In this document: positions 42,199 to 51,599 of the stretch, one piece after another
How the letters are laid out: every line of letters starts with the position of its first letter
Numbering within the stretch: position 1 is the stretch's first letter
Translations under genes and position numbers: made by a program
Assembly: GCA_020848545.1 (NCBI GenBank)
Contig: JADLHZ010000161.1
Coordinates: forward strand, 1 to 64,000
Reading direction: 5' to 3'
Origin: Deltaproteobacteria bacterium
GTDB lineage: Bacteria; Myxococcota; JADLHZ01
Length of the DNA: 64,000 nt
The notes under the pieces: generated by a model
What the model was told of the DNA's origin: nothing
What the model saw: the letters and a program-made list of their open reading frames with translations, nothing else
The model's database searches: none

Positions 42199-45100
42199 AT
42201 GGCCACGAGCACCATCCGCGGCGATGCTCCGAGCGCTCAGAGTCTACAGGTCCCGGTGAACGAACCGGAGCTGCCGGCGGTCGGCGAAGGCGATGCGCGC
42301 CCGGGCGAGCTGTCACCCACCGCGAAGAGCGCCAAGGACGCCTACGACCGCGGGCAGGCGAGTAAGATCCCGGATCGCGCGCGCACCGAAGCGTTCGTCA
42401 AAGAGAAGATGGAGCCGGGCGATCTGAAGGCGCTGCTCGCATCGGTCGGGGCGACGCCGCTCGGCGAAAAACCGACGGGAGAAGTCGCCGGCGAAAACGC
42501 GATCGGCTTCCGCGCGACGGCCAATGACTTGCTCGCGCCGAACCCCCTCGACGCGGGCGATCTCATCGGGTTGCAGGCGATCGCTGAGCTGCTCGCGAGC
42601 GGCCAGATGGCAGGCGTGCCACCGGAGCTCGTCGAGGCGATGAAGGATCTCGCTGCGCTCTCTGAGGGCACCTTCGCCGCGTTGACCAGCGACGCGCTGC
42701 CCAAGGGGCTCGATCCCAAGCTCGTGCAAGACATGAAGCGCGAGCTCGAAAGGCTAGGCATCGACCCGAAGAGCATCGGCAAAGAGACGAAGGCGCTGAC
42801 GGAGAAGCTCGAAGCGGAGCTGCACGGCAAGGCCAGCGAGCGCATCCGCGTGCTCGAGAAGATCTTCGGACCGCTGCCGAAGGAAGTGATGCAGCAGCTC
42901 GTGAAGATGTCGCCGCGCACGCTCGCCCTCCTCGCTGCGTGCCGACAGACGGCGGGGGCGCCGAAGACGAACACGCCGCCTGCGCCGAACGCGCCAAGCA
43001 CGCCCACGGGGCCGAGTCAGGACGAGATCGAGAAGATGCTCGGCGGCTTGGGACCGCTGACCATCCCGCGCCACGACGAGACGACGGCGACCCAACGCCA
43101 AGGCATGGAGAACCTGTTCAGCAACATGCTCGCGAACGGCGCCGACATCGAGCAGCTGATGATGGTCGCCATGTTCAACGCGCGCTCGTTCGGCAAGGAC
43201 GAGCTCAAAGAAGCGCTCGAAGAGATGCAGAAGGTCAACGGCAAGAAGCGCCAGCAACGCGAGTTCATGCAGAAGATGCGCGAGCAACGGACGAAGATGG
43301 AGCGCGACCTCCGCGAGCGCTACGACGCGCGCGTCCGAAACGGCGAGATCGATCCCACGCTCTTCACCTTCGACGATTTCAAGGAGTCGCAAAAGTTCGA
43401 CGTGTTCTCGGCGACCGGCGATGCCATGCCCGGCACCGACGCGAGCGAGGCCGGCAGCTACGAGTTCGCCATGGGCGACGACGTCAGCGTGCCAACACCG
43501 CCGCCGCCGGAGTCAGGGGGCGGCGTCGAGATCTCGCAGCGCGCGGAGATGCCGCCCGGCGTGAGCGAAGAGACCTTTGCGTCGCGCCTGCACATCTCGG
43601 TCGAGGAGCTGCACCAACTGATGGCGCTCTACGACACCATCCCCGACGAGACCCTGCGCAGCATGACCGGCACCGGCAGCGCGGGGCGCATGAGCTTCGT
43701 GCAGTGGTTGACGCGCTTTCAAGACGGCGGCGGCGTCGGCTTGGAGGCTGTAGAAGGCGGCGCGTCGCAGAGCCAGAAGGTGCAGGCCTTCTTGAGCACC
43801 TATCCGGCGAAGGTCGAGGAGAAGAACGCCGACATCGCCGCGAACAACGAACGCCGCGCCGCCCGCGACGCCGAGCGCGACCGGATCAAGGACGCCTTCG
43901 GCCTCGACGACGACCAAGCGCGCAAGCTGCAGAACGAATACAAGAACAAGTTCGCCGACCAGTACGCGACCTTCGACGACTATGCGATGGACGAGGTCGG
44001 TCTCTCCAAGCAGAACAAGAGCGAGAACAAGAGCACCGTCGATACGCGCTTCGATACCAGCGCGCGCGACGCCAAGATCGCCGGCTTCGCCGCGCTGATG
44101 CAGTTCGCCGACGACTATGGCCTCTCGAAGGGCGAGGCCCTCGCGCTGCTCGACTACTTCCGGAAGATGAACGATCGCCCGAACACCGACTTCGGCATGG
44201 TGCCGGGTGAGCTCTTCGAGTACTTGCAGGACAACGTCGACGGGTTCAGCGAAAACCACCCGGAACGGAACGGCGAAGCGGTGTCGAGCTGGCTGACGAA
44301 CGTCGCCGCGGTGCCGCCACCGGAGCTCACGGGATCGACCGAGGGCGATCCGAGCTTCCAAGATCTCATGGGCGAAATGAACAACCCCGCCATGACGAGC
44401 GACGGCAAGGTGCGCGACAGCCACGACGAAGACAGCTACCGCAAGAAGGCGCGCGAGCTCAGCGAGAAGATCGACGCGTTCGGCGACGCCCACATCAAAG
44501 ACCAGCGCCCCGCAATCGACGCGCTCCTCCAAGACTACTTCCGCCAAATGATGATGGAGGCGTACTTCACCGCGCAGGACGACAACGAGGGCAAGCGCAA
44601 GTGGTACGACCCGGAGGCGGCGTATCAGAAGATCGTCGACAAGCTGAAGCAGCTCGGCGAGGACCAGCGGGGCTTCGGCTGCGACTACGTCGAGCTGCGT
44701 GTCGCCGAGTTCGCGCGTGACATGACCGCGTCGCTCTCGAAGTCGGCCCGCGATGCGCTCGGTGAAACGGCGCGCGACGCGGCCATTGGCGCAGGGGCCG
44801 CCGTTGTGGCCGATCTCGGCGCCAGCGTTGCGAGTGGCATCGGCGTCTTCTTCTTGCCCATCACGCTGCCAGCGGCAGCGATCGGCGGCGCGCTCGCCGG
44901 CGCGTTCGAGCCATGGGGCAACGATCTCTACTCGGCCTTCCTGCCGGAGAACACCTTCGGCAACGTCGAAGACGACGACGACGACGACACCCAAAACTGG
45001 GAGCTCTTCGACGAGCAGGAGCGTGAACGATACAACAAGGACAACAAGAACGAAGGCGAGGACTCGAAGAAGCAACAAGGCATGTGGTTCTCGACCCGCC

Positions 45101-45897
45101 CGAACGACGCTTGCCTGTTCGAGCTCTTGAAGATGCTTGGAGAGAACAAGTACTTCGGCTCGCAGTGGGGCATCGACCCGGACGACCACAAGCTCGCGTT
45201 TGGCTTTGCGCAGGGGGGCCGCGAGTCACGCGAGGTCAGCGGAATCCCGACCTCGAACCTGCGCAACGATGTCTTCGAGACCTCTGACAACAACGGCCGC
45301 GTCGAGAACGAGGCCTACGCCGCCGCGGCCGCGCAGAAGTTCATGGAACAGGGTGACGCGTACGGTAGCGCCGCCGATCGCAACCGCATGAAGTTGCCCG
45401 GCACGAGCAGCCGCGATCTCAACGGCGACGGCACCGTCGACGCCGCCGATCTCGCGATCGCCGACGGCGAGGTGCAGCAGCTGATGCAGTTGGGCGGCGG
45501 CGACGCGCTCGAAGCGGCCCTGAGACAGCGCGCGATCATCGCCGCCATCATCAAGGCGCGTGAGAAGGCCGTCGAGGGCCGTGAGCGCGCCGCGACGCAA
45601 CAAGAGCAGCTCCAAAGCTACTTGCTCGTCCCCGACGCGCCGCCAGAGCCCGCGCCGGGGGAAGGCAACGGCGAATCGGGCGAGGGCCGTGCGCTGCGCC
45701 AGATCACGCTCGCCGACCTCGACGCGAAGATCCAAGGCTGGCGCGACGGGCTCGATTCCTTGAGCGAGCTCGGCGAAGAGCAGCAGCTGCACCTGCAGAT
45801 CCTGATGGACCGCTTCACGCAAATCCAAACGATGCTCTCGAACTTGATGAAGAAGGTCGCCGACACCAACCAAAACATCATCGCGAACTTGAAATGA
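42199..45897 (+). CDS. Module A large protein, putative secreted/translocator-like, paralog of 53931-57257
   Basis: 1232 residues from ATG at 42199; the upstream frame runs through ispA antisense and is rejected. No signal peptide; the N-terminus is disordered and Ser/Pro/Glu-rich. Shared with module B: LPKEVMQQLVKMSPRTLALL (about 228), ADIEQLMMVAMFN followed by a long coiled coil (315-370), YVELRVAEFARD (about 830) and the C-terminal amphipathic tail (1172-1232). Unique here are a hydrophobic stretch of about 45 residues (858-904, GAGAAVVADLGASVASGIGV onward) and a dockerin-like loop DLNGDGTVDAADLAIADG (1073-1090). A 4-base overlap couples it to the TPR gene. The pattern resembles T3SS translocators with their chaperone. 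No database family is recognised. Confidence 0.8.
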   Translation: MATSTIRGDAPSAQSLQVPVNEPELPAVGEGDARPGELSPTAKSAKDAYDRGQASKIPDRARTEAFVKEKMEPGDLKALLASVGATPLGEKPTGEVAGENAIGFRATANDLLAPNPLDAGDLIGLQAIAELLASGQMAGVPPELVEAMKDLAALSEGTFAALTSDALPKGLDPKLVQDMKRELERLGIDPKSIGKETKALTEKLEAELHGKASERIRVLEKIFGPLPKEVMQQLVKMSPRTLALLAACRQTAGAPKTNTPPAPNAPSTPTGPSQDEIEKMLGGLGPLTIPRHDETTATQRQGMENLFSNMLANGADIEQLMMVAMFNARSFGKDELKEALEEMQKVNGKKRQQREFMQKMREQRTKMERDLRERYDARVRNGEIDPTLFTFDDFKESQKFDVFSATGDAMPGTDASEAGSYEFAMGDDVSVPTPPPPESGGGVEISQRAEMPPGVSEETFASRLHISVEELHQLMALYDTIPDETLRSMTGTGSAGRMSFVQWLTRFQDGGGVGLEAVEGGASQSQKVQAFLSTYPAKVEEKNADIAANNERRAARDAERDRIKDAFGLDDDQARKLQNEYKNKFADQYATFDDYAMDEVGLSKQNKSENKSTVDTRFDTSARDAKIAGFAALMQFADDYGLSKGEALALLDYFRKMNDRPNTDFGMVPGELFEYLQDNVDGFSENHPERNGEAVSSWLTNVAAVPPPELTGSTEGDPSFQDLMGEMNNPAMTSDGKVRDSHDEDSYRKKARELSEKIDAFGDAHIKDQRPAIDALLQDYFRQMMMEAYFTAQDDNEGKRKWYDPEAAYQKIVDKLKQLGEDQRGFGCDYVELRVAEFARDMTASLSKSARDALGETARDAAIGAGAAVVADLGASVASGIGVFFLPITLPAAAIGGALAGAFEPWGNDLYSAFLPENTFGNVEDDDDDDTQNWELFDEQERERYNKDNKNEGEDSKKQQGMWFSTRPNDACLFELLKMLGENKYFGSQWGIDPDDHKLAFGFAQGGRESREVSGIPTSNLRNDVFETSDNNGRVENEAYAAAAAQKFMEQGDAYGSAADRNRMKLPGTSSRDLNGDGTVDAADLAIADGEVQQLMQLGGGDALEAALRQRAIIAAIIKAREKAVEGRERAATQQEQLQSYLLVPDAPPEPAPGEGNGESGEGRALRQITLADLDAKIQGWRDGLDSLSELGEEQQLHLQILMDRFTQIQTMLSNLMKKVADTNQNIIANLK

Positions 45898-46349
45898 CCA
45901 CGACGCCCACGAAAGCTCCCGCGACGACGCCTACGAGGGCGAAGCCGTCGCTCGCGACCGAGCAGCTCGCCGCCCTGCGCGCCCACGGCCTCGCGCAGAT
46001 CGCCCAAGGGCAAGCGCAAGCCGCCGCCGCGAGCCTGAAGCTCGTGTGCCGCGCCGATCCGAACGACGCCGTCGCGCACAAGGTCTATGGCACGGCCGCC
46101 GCGCGCATCGGCCGGCACCGGGACGCGTTCGTGGCGTTGACCCGCGCGGCCGAGCTGACCCCGAACGACATCGAGATCCACTGCGTCCTCGCCGAGCTGG
46201 CGATCGGCATGGTCCAGTACAAGGCCGCTTTTGCGCATCTGCAAACCTGCCTGAAGCTCGACCCGAAGTCCGCGCATCCGCACGGGATCCGCGCACGCAT
46301 GCTCGTCCGCAAGCTGCAGCGGGCCCTAGAAGAAGCTGTCAAGCACTGA
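45894..46349 (+). CDS. Small TPR protein, putative SycD/LcrH-like chaperone of module A
   Basis: 151 residues starting inside the stop of the large gene (ATGA). After a Thr/Pro-rich leader there are three TPR units: LRAHGLAQIAQGQAQAAAASL, AVAHKVYGTAAARIGRHRDAF and IEIHCVLAELAIGMVQYKAAF, and then a capping helix ending in the last 15 residues. Size, three TPRs and pairing with a large protein fit class II secretion chaperones, which bind translocators before export. A plain TPR scaffold is the alternative. Its paralog is at 53345-53764, beside module B. An AGGTCCC palindrome follows the stop. Confidence 0.75.
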   Translation: MTTTPTKAPATTPTRAKPSLATEQLAALRAHGLAQIAQGQAQAAAASLKLVCRADPNDAVAHKVYGTAAARIGRHRDAFVALTRAAELTPNDIEIHCVLAELAIGMVQYKAAFAHLQTCLKLDPKSAHPHGIRARMLVRKLQRALEEAVKH

Positions 46350-46374
46350 AAAAGGTCCCAGGGACCTATTTTTT
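46349..46374 (+). terminator. Terminator with AGGTCCC palindrome after module A TPR gene
   Basis: AAAAGGTCCC-A-GGGACCT palindrome followed by ATTTTTT, directly after the TGA of the TPR gene. Same core as the two copies near 53230 and 53320. Likely Rho-independent. Confidence 0.75.
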
Positions 46375-46458
46375 GTCCAACTTCTGAACACCGAGGATCC
46401 CTCGTTTCTGGTTGACGGTTTCGGCCCGCCGAAGTACCCGCCGCCGCCGGACAATTGT

Positions 46459-47553
46459 ATGAGTGAATCCCCTCAAGACCCCCAGGGCAAAGAAGGCATT
46501 TCGAACCGGAAGGCGGATCACATCGCGCTCTGCGCCGATCCCACCGAGAAGGTGGCGTTCAAGGGCCAGGGCACGTTGTTCTCGGATGTGCGCTTCGTCC
46601 ACGACGCCCTCCCCGACCTGCACACCGACGAGGTCGATACGTCCCTGGAATTGCTCGGCAAGAAGCTGAAGGCTCCCGTGTTCATCAGCGCGATGACCGG
46701 CGGCACCGAGCAGGCAGCAGAGATCAACAAGGACCTCGCCAAGCTCGCCAACGATCTCGGCATCGGCTTCGGGCTCGGCTCGCAGCGCGCGATGTTGAAG
46801 CGCCCGGACATGGCGTGGACCTTCGAGGTCCGCGACGTGGCGCCGAGCGTGCTCCTGCTCGGCAACATTGGCATCGTGCAAGCGCGCGAGATGAGCACAG
46901 CTCAAGTGCGCGAGATGGCGAAGAAGATCGGGGCCGACGCGCTCTGCGTGCACTTGAACCCGGCGATGGAGCTGGTGCAGCCAGGCGGCGACCGCGACTT
47001 TCGCGGCGGCATCGACACCTTGAAGCGCCTACACCACGAGCTCGGCATTCCGGTCGTGGCAAAAGAGACCGGCTGCGGTTTGTCGTTCAGCGTGGCCAAG
47101 CGTATTCGCCAGATCGGCATCGAGCACTGCGACACCTCGGGCGCCGGCGGCACGTCATGGGTGGGCGTCGAGACGCTGCGTGCCAAGGGCAACGACAAGG
47201 TGCTCGGCGAAGAATATTGGGACTGGGGCATTCCGACGGCGGCAAGTGTCGTCTTCACCAGCAAAGCCGGCCTGAAAGCGATCGCGACCGGCGGCTTGAA
47301 GACCGGCCTCGACGTCGCGCGTGCTGTCGCCCTCGGCGCCCAAGCCGGCGGCCTCGCGGCGGCAGCGTTGCGGGCGCATCAACAAGGAGGCGTCGACGGC
47401 GCGCGGGCGTTCTTGGAACAGGTGATCATGAGCGTGAAGACCGCGTGTCTGCTCACCGGCAGCAAGAACCTGAAGGAATTGCAGCGCGGTAAACACTTCG
47501 TCACCGGCGATCTGAAGGATTGGATCGCGCACGGGGATCGTGCGGCGACGTGA
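46459..47553 (+). CDS. fni: Type 2 isopentenyl-diphosphate delta-isomerase
   Basis: 364 residues from ATG at 46459. FMN/NADPH-dependent enzyme that interconverts IPP and DMAPP, giving ispA its two substrates. Seen: N-terminal SNRKADHIALC, VFISAMTGGTEQA, GFGLGSQRAML, ALCVHLNPAMELVQPGGDRDF, VVAKETGCG, DTSGAGGTSWVGVE, GIPTAASV and TGGLKTGLDVARAVALGA. First gene of the mevalonate operon; the next gene starts inside its stop. It starts without a clear ribosome site, about 85 bases after the preceding palindrome. Confidence 0.96.
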   Translation: MSESPQDPQGKEGISNRKADHIALCADPTEKVAFKGQGTLFSDVRFVHDALPDLHTDEVDTSLELLGKKLKAPVFISAMTGGTEQAAEINKDLAKLANDLGIGFGLGSQRAMLKRPDMAWTFEVRDVAPSVLLLGNIGIVQAREMSTAQVREMAKKIGADALCVHLNPAMELVQPGGDRDFRGGIDTLKRLHHELGIPVVAKETGCGLSFSVAKRIRQIGIEHCDTSGAGGTSWVGVETLRAKGNDKVLGEEYWDWGIPTAASVVFTSKAGLKAIATGGLKTGLDVARAVALGAQAGGLAAAALRAHQQGGVDGARAFLEQVIMSVKTACLLTGSKNLKELQRGKHFVTGDLKDWIAHGDRAAT

Positions 47554-48467
47554 GCGGGTCGGTCGGCAAAGCGTTCGGCAAGGTCATCGTGTTGGGCGAG
47601 CATGCGGTCGTCTACGGTGAGCCTGCGCTCGCTGGCGCGCTGGCGGCGGGCTGCGCGGTCGATGTACGGAAAAGCGAACATGGCCTACCGCACCTCATGC
47701 TCGACACGCGCGTGCTCGAGGTGAGCGACGCGGACAACGGCGTGTGTAAGTCGATGAAGATCGCGCAGGACGCGGCGGGCCTCGGCGCTTTGGCGCTCGA
47801 CGTGACGATCCGCTTCGATGTTCCCGTCGGCGCCGGGCTCGGAAGCTCCGCGGCGATGGCCGTCGCGCTGCCGCGGGCGATGTTCGCGTTCGCGGCGAAG
47901 ACCTTGGAGACGGCGCGCCTCATCGAGCTGTCGACGCAAATCGAGAGAGTATTTCACGGAAATCCGAGCGGCCTCGACGCGCACCTGGCGCGCACCGGCG
48001 AGCTCGGCCTGTTCACGAAGAAGGACGGCCTGCAGGCGATCCGCGCCAAAGAGCCGGTTCGCCTGGTCATCGCCGACACCGGCGTCGGCCGTTCGACGCA
48101 GACGCAGGTGAGCAACGTCGCTGCGCGTCGCGAGCGCTTGGGCCGCCCGATCGAGCGCACCATCGAAGCGATCGGCGAGATCGCGCGCATGGGCGCCGAT
48201 GCCGTGACCAAGGGCGATCTGCCGCGCCTCGGCGAGCTGATGAACGCGAACCAGGGCCTGCTCTCGGCGTTGAGCGTGTCGTCGCAGGAGATCGAGCACT
48301 TGGTGCACGTGGCGCGCAAAGCCGGCGCCATCGGCAGCAAGCTCACCGGCGCGGGCGGCGGCGGTTGCATCATCGCGTTGGCGCCGGGCAAGGAAGAAGA
48401 AGTCGCGGCCAGCCTGCGCCAGCACAGTAAGACCGTCGTCATCACCACGCTCGGAGCCACGTCGTGA
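47550..48467 (+). CDS. mvk: Mevalonate kinase
   Basis: 305 residues from GTG at 47550, overlapping the fni stop (GTGA). GHMP kinase that phosphorylates mevalonate. Motifs: VIVLGEHAVVYGEPAL (N-terminal), PVGAGLGSSAAMAVAL (ATP-binding), HGNPSGLDAHLAR and KLTGAGGGGCIIAL. Length typical. The pathway then needs phosphomevalonate kinase, which is not in the operon. Confidence 0.95.
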   Translation: MSGSVGKAFGKVIVLGEHAVVYGEPALAGALAAGCAVDVRKSEHGLPHLMLDTRVLEVSDADNGVCKSMKIAQDAAGLGALALDVTIRFDVPVGAGLGSSAAMAVALPRAMFAFAAKTLETARLIELSTQIERVFHGNPSGLDAHLARTGELGLFTKKDGLQAIRAKEPVRLVIADTGVGRSTQTQVSNVAARRERLGRPIERTIEAIGEIARMGADAVTKGDLPRLGELMNANQGLLSALSVSSQEIEHLVHVARKAGAIGSKLTGAGGGGCIIALAPGKEEEVAASLRQHSKTVVITTLGATS

Positions 48468-49441
48468 AGTCCGTCACCGCCTACGCGAACACCAACATCG
48501 CGTTCATCAAGTACTGGGGCAAGCTGCAGGGCGAAAAGAACCTCGCGCGCAATCTGCCCGCCGTCGGCAGCTTGTCGATGACGCTCGATGACATCGGCAC
48601 GACGACGACGGTCGAAGAGAACGATCGTGACGCGTTCATGTTGAACGGCGAAACGCTCAGCGGCGAGCCAGCGGACAAAGTGTTTCGCTTCATCGATCGC
48701 GTGTGCAGCGAAGTCTCCGCGAAGCGAGCACCGGTCCGCGTGATCAGCACGAACTCGGTTCCGACCGCGGCGGGCCTCGCGAGCAGCGCGTCGGCGTTCT
48801 GCGCGTTGGCGTTGGCCGCGACCCGCGCGTTCGGCGCCGAGCTCTCGCCGGCGGCTTTGAGCGGGCTCGCGCGCCAAGGCTCGGCGTCGGCAGCGCGCAG
48901 CGTGTTCGGCGGTTTTGCGGAGCTCCCAGCGTCCGTGGGCGGCGAAGAAGTGCTCGCGGCGCAGGTGCTCGACGAGAACGGCTGGGACGTGCGCCTCGTG
49001 GTGGCGAAGACGACGACGAAGGAAAAAGCCGTCCACAGTCGCCAAGGCATGCAACACACGGCCGCAACGTCGACCTATTATCCGGCGTGGATCGCCGATT
49101 GGCGACGCGACTTCGACACCGGACGCAAGGCTTTGCTCGCGCGCGATCTGACGACGTTGGGCGAAGCCATGGAGCACTCGACACTCGCCATGCACGCGAC
49201 CACGCTCGCCGCACGGCCGCCGTTTGCCTACTGGAACGGCGCGACGATCGACTGCATGCACGCGGTCTGGGCGCTGCGCCAGAGCGGCACGCAGGCCTAC
49301 TTCACCGCCGACGCCGGCCCGCACGTGAAGGTGCTGTGCGCGCCGGCGGACGTCGAAAAAGTGCGCGCCGCCTTGACCGCCGTGCCGGGCGTCCTCGCCA
49401 CGCTGACGCACAAACCGGGCACAGGAGCACGTCTGCTATGA
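48464..49441 (+). CDS. mvaD: Diphosphomevalonate decarboxylase
   Basis: 325 residues from GTG at 48464, overlapping the mvk stop. Converts mevalonate diphosphate to IPP. Seen: TAYANTNIAFIKYWGK, NLPAVGSLSMTLD, VPTAAGLASSASAFCAL, RQGSASAARSVFGGF and YFTADAGPHVKV with the catalytic Asp. All key residues for the diphosphate enzyme seem present, so the gene is not a phosphomevalonate decarboxylase by this view. Overlap with mvaA (ATGA). Confidence 0.95.
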   Translation: MKSVTAYANTNIAFIKYWGKLQGEKNLARNLPAVGSLSMTLDDIGTTTTVEENDRDAFMLNGETLSGEPADKVFRFIDRVCSEVSAKRAPVRVISTNSVPTAAGLASSASAFCALALAATRAFGAELSPAALSGLARQGSASAARSVFGGFAELPASVGGEEVLAAQVLDENGWDVRLVVAKTTTKEKAVHSRQGMQHTAATSTYYPAWIADWRRDFDTGRKALLARDLTTLGEAMEHSTLAMHATTLAARPPFAYWNGATIDCMHAVWALRQSGTQAYFTADAGPHVKVLCAPADVEKVRAALTAVPGVLATLTHKPGTGARLL

Positions 49442-50658
49442 GCAAAGTGAAATCGCGCCTCGCCGGCTTCTACAAGCTGTCGATCGACGAGCGCCGAGAG
49501 ACGCTCGCGAAGTCCACCGGCGTCGCGCTCGAGGCGTTCGAGAAGCTGTCCGAAAACGGCGGCATGACGATGGAGCTCGCCGATCACATGGTCGAGAACG
49601 CCGTCGCCACGTACGCGCTGCCGATGGGCATCGCGTTGAACTTCGCGTTGAACGGCGACGACGTGCTCGTGCCCATGGTGACCGAGGAGCCGAGCGTGAT
49701 CGCCGCGGCGTCAAACGCGGCGCGCCTGATCAGAGAGGGCGGCGGCTTCATCGCCGAGAGCGATCCGCCGCTGATGATCGCGCAAGTGCACCTGCTCGAG
49801 GTGCAGAACGTGGCGCACGCCATGCGTGATCTGCAGGCCAAGCGCGAGGACCTCTTGCTGCGCATGGCGGAAGCCGCGCCAGGCCTCGTGCGCCGCGGCG
49901 GTGGTCCGCGCGACATCGAGCTGCGCGTGCTCGACGACGGCTCGATCGTCGTGCACCTCATCGTCCACACCTGCGACGCGATGGGCGCCAACGCCGTCAA
50001 CACGATCGCCGAGAAGCTGGCGCCGCGCCTCGCCGAGATCGCGCGCGCGCGGAGCGGCCTCAAGATCCTCTCGAACCTGGCCGACCGCCGCCTCGTGCGT
50101 GTGAAGGGCAAGATCCCCGTGAGCGCGCTGACGATCGACACGCCGGAGCTGAAGGCAGGCGGCGACGAAGTGCGCGATCGCATCGTCGAGGCCTCGCGCT
50201 TCGCCGAGCTCGATCCCTACCGCGCCGCCACGCACAACAAGGGCATCATGAACGGCATCGACGCTGTGGCGATCGCCACCGGCCAGGACTTTCGCGGCAT
50301 CGAGGCCGGTGCCCACGCGTTCGCTGCCCACAAAGGTCGCTACGAGCCGCTCGCCGTCTGGACGAAGACCGCGGCCGGCGACCTCGAAGGCGTCATCGAG
50401 TTGCCGATGGCCATCGGCACGGTGGGCGGCGCCGTCACCTTCCATCCGGGCGCAAAGCTGGCGATGCAACTGCTCGCGCAGCCAAACACCGAGCGCTTGG
50501 GGCAGATCCTCGCGGCCGCCGGCCTCGCGTCGAACCTCGCCGCGATCCGCGCGCTCGCCACCGAAGGCATTCAACGCGGCCACATGAGCTTGCATGCGCG
50601 CCGCGTTCAGTTTCAAGCGACGCCGAACGAGTCACAGTCCCAGGGAGGGCACATCTGA
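49438..50658 (+). CDS. mvaA: HMG-CoA reductase, class II
   Basis: 406 residues from ATG at 49438, overlapping mvaD. The class II form is shown by EEPSVIAAASNAAR near residues 82-95, the helical N-terminus (LAGFYKLSIDERRETLA) and the ENAVATYALPMGIALNF motif. Also seen are DAMGANAVNTIAE and the THNKGIMNGIDAVAIATGQDFR block with substrate- and cofactor-binding residues. Converts HMG-CoA to mevalonate, the first committed step. The gene order places it after the late pathway genes, so expression is through one transcript. HMG-CoA synthase is not in this window. Confidence 0.96.
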   Translation: MSKVKSRLAGFYKLSIDERRETLAKSTGVALEAFEKLSENGGMTMELADHMVENAVATYALPMGIALNFALNGDDVLVPMVTEEPSVIAAASNAARLIREGGGFIAESDPPLMIAQVHLLEVQNVAHAMRDLQAKREDLLLRMAEAAPGLVRRGGGPRDIELRVLDDGSIVVHLIVHTCDAMGANAVNTIAEKLAPRLAEIARARSGLKILSNLADRRLVRVKGKIPVSALTIDTPELKAGGDEVRDRIVEASRFAELDPYRAATHNKGIMNGIDAVAIATGQDFRGIEAGAHAFAAHKGRYEPLAVWTKTAAGDLEGVIELPMAIGTVGGAVTFHPGAKLAMQLLAQPNTERLGQILAAAGLASNLAAIRALATEGIQRGHMSLHARRVQFQATPNESQSQGGHI

Positions 50659-51599
50659 TGAGCATGAAGAACGCCACCGCACAGAAGCGCGCACAGAACG
50701 ATCCGCCGGCGCTCGAGATCCCGCCGGGCGGGCCGTGGACGGTCGAAAAATCGATCGCCTATTGCGTCGAAATGGCGCGCCAAGAACCGGAGAATACGCC
50801 GCTCGCATATTGGTTCGTGCCGAACGCGCTGCGCCCGCACCTGGCGACGGTCTACGCCTACACGCGCATGACGCACGACTTCGGCGCCGATCCGCGCTTC
50901 GAAGCCGAGCGCGAAGAGCAGCTCGCCGCGTGGGAAGCGGCGTTGCTCGACGCGGCCGACGGTAAGGCACAACACCCGGTGCTCGTGTCGTTGAAGAACA
51001 CGATCGATCAGTACAAGCTGCCAATGACCCCGTTCACCGATCAGATCGTCGGCGCCCGCATGAACATGCGCGTGCGGCGCTACACGAACTTCCAGCAGCT
51101 GATGACGTACATCGAGAAGGCGACCTTCCCGATCGGCCGCGTCATCTTGCACATGGGCGGCAGCGATCAGGTGGAGCACGTGCGCGCCGCCGACGACATC
51201 ATGACGGCGATGCAGCTGAATACCTTTTGGACGCACCTCTCGCGCGACTTCGAGCGCGGCCGCATCTACATCCCGGAAGAGGATCTGCGTCGCTTCGGCG
51301 TCACCGAGAGCGATCTCAAGCAGCGCCGCCTGTCGCGTGAGTTCCGCGCGCTCATGGACTTCGAGATCCAACGCACGCGCATGTACTTGAAGCGCGGCCA
51401 ACCGCTGCGCGATCACCTGCCGAAGACCATGCAGACCGAGCTGCAGGTGCTGCTCATGGGCGTGGAGGTGGCGCTCGACAACATCATCGCCGACAAGTGC
51501 GACGTCTTTACTCAGAGCCACGCGCTGAAGCCAAAAGACTGGGCCCGCGCCGTCGCCCGCTTCGCGTCCTGGCGCGTGAAAGAGCTGACGCAGTGGTAG
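50658..51599 (+). CDS. hpnC: Squalene/phytoene synthase family protein, HpnC-like with altered Asp motifs
   Basis: 313 residues; ATG at 50658 shares a base with the mvaA stop (TGATG). It belongs to the trans-isoprenyl synthase family, and its place directly before hpnD makes it the HpnC homolog (hydroxysqualene synthase) of the three-step squalene pathway. The first Asp motif reads YTRMTHDFGADP where family members have DDxxDE. The second reads NTFWTHLSRDFERGRIYIP where QDxxxD is usual. Active-site changes in both suggest lowered or changed activity. HpnE is not in the window. Confidence 0.8.
   Translation: MSMKNATAQKRAQNDPPALEIPPGGPWTVEKSIAYCVEMARQEPENTPLAYWFVPNALRPHLATVYAYTRMTHDFGADPRFEAEREEQLAAWEAALLDAADGKAQHPVLVSLKNTIDQYKLPMTPFTDQIVGARMNMRVRRYTNFQQLMTYIEKATFPIGRVILHMGGSDQVEHVRAADDIMTAMQLNTFWTHLSRDFERGRIYIPEEDLRRFGVTESDLKQRRLSREFRALMDFEIQRTRMYLKRGQPLRDHLPKTMQTELQVLLMGVEVALDNIIADKCDVFTQSHALKPKDWARAVARFASWRVKELTQW

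Noticed and set aside
43513-45189. 558-residue minus-strand open frame
   Set aside because: Mirror of the module A large gene; Val/Leu/Arg-rich shadow typical of high-GC DNA.
48703-49437. Long N-terminal extension of HMG-CoA reductase
   Set aside because: Extension lies in the mvaD gene in another frame; the true start overlaps the mvaD stop.
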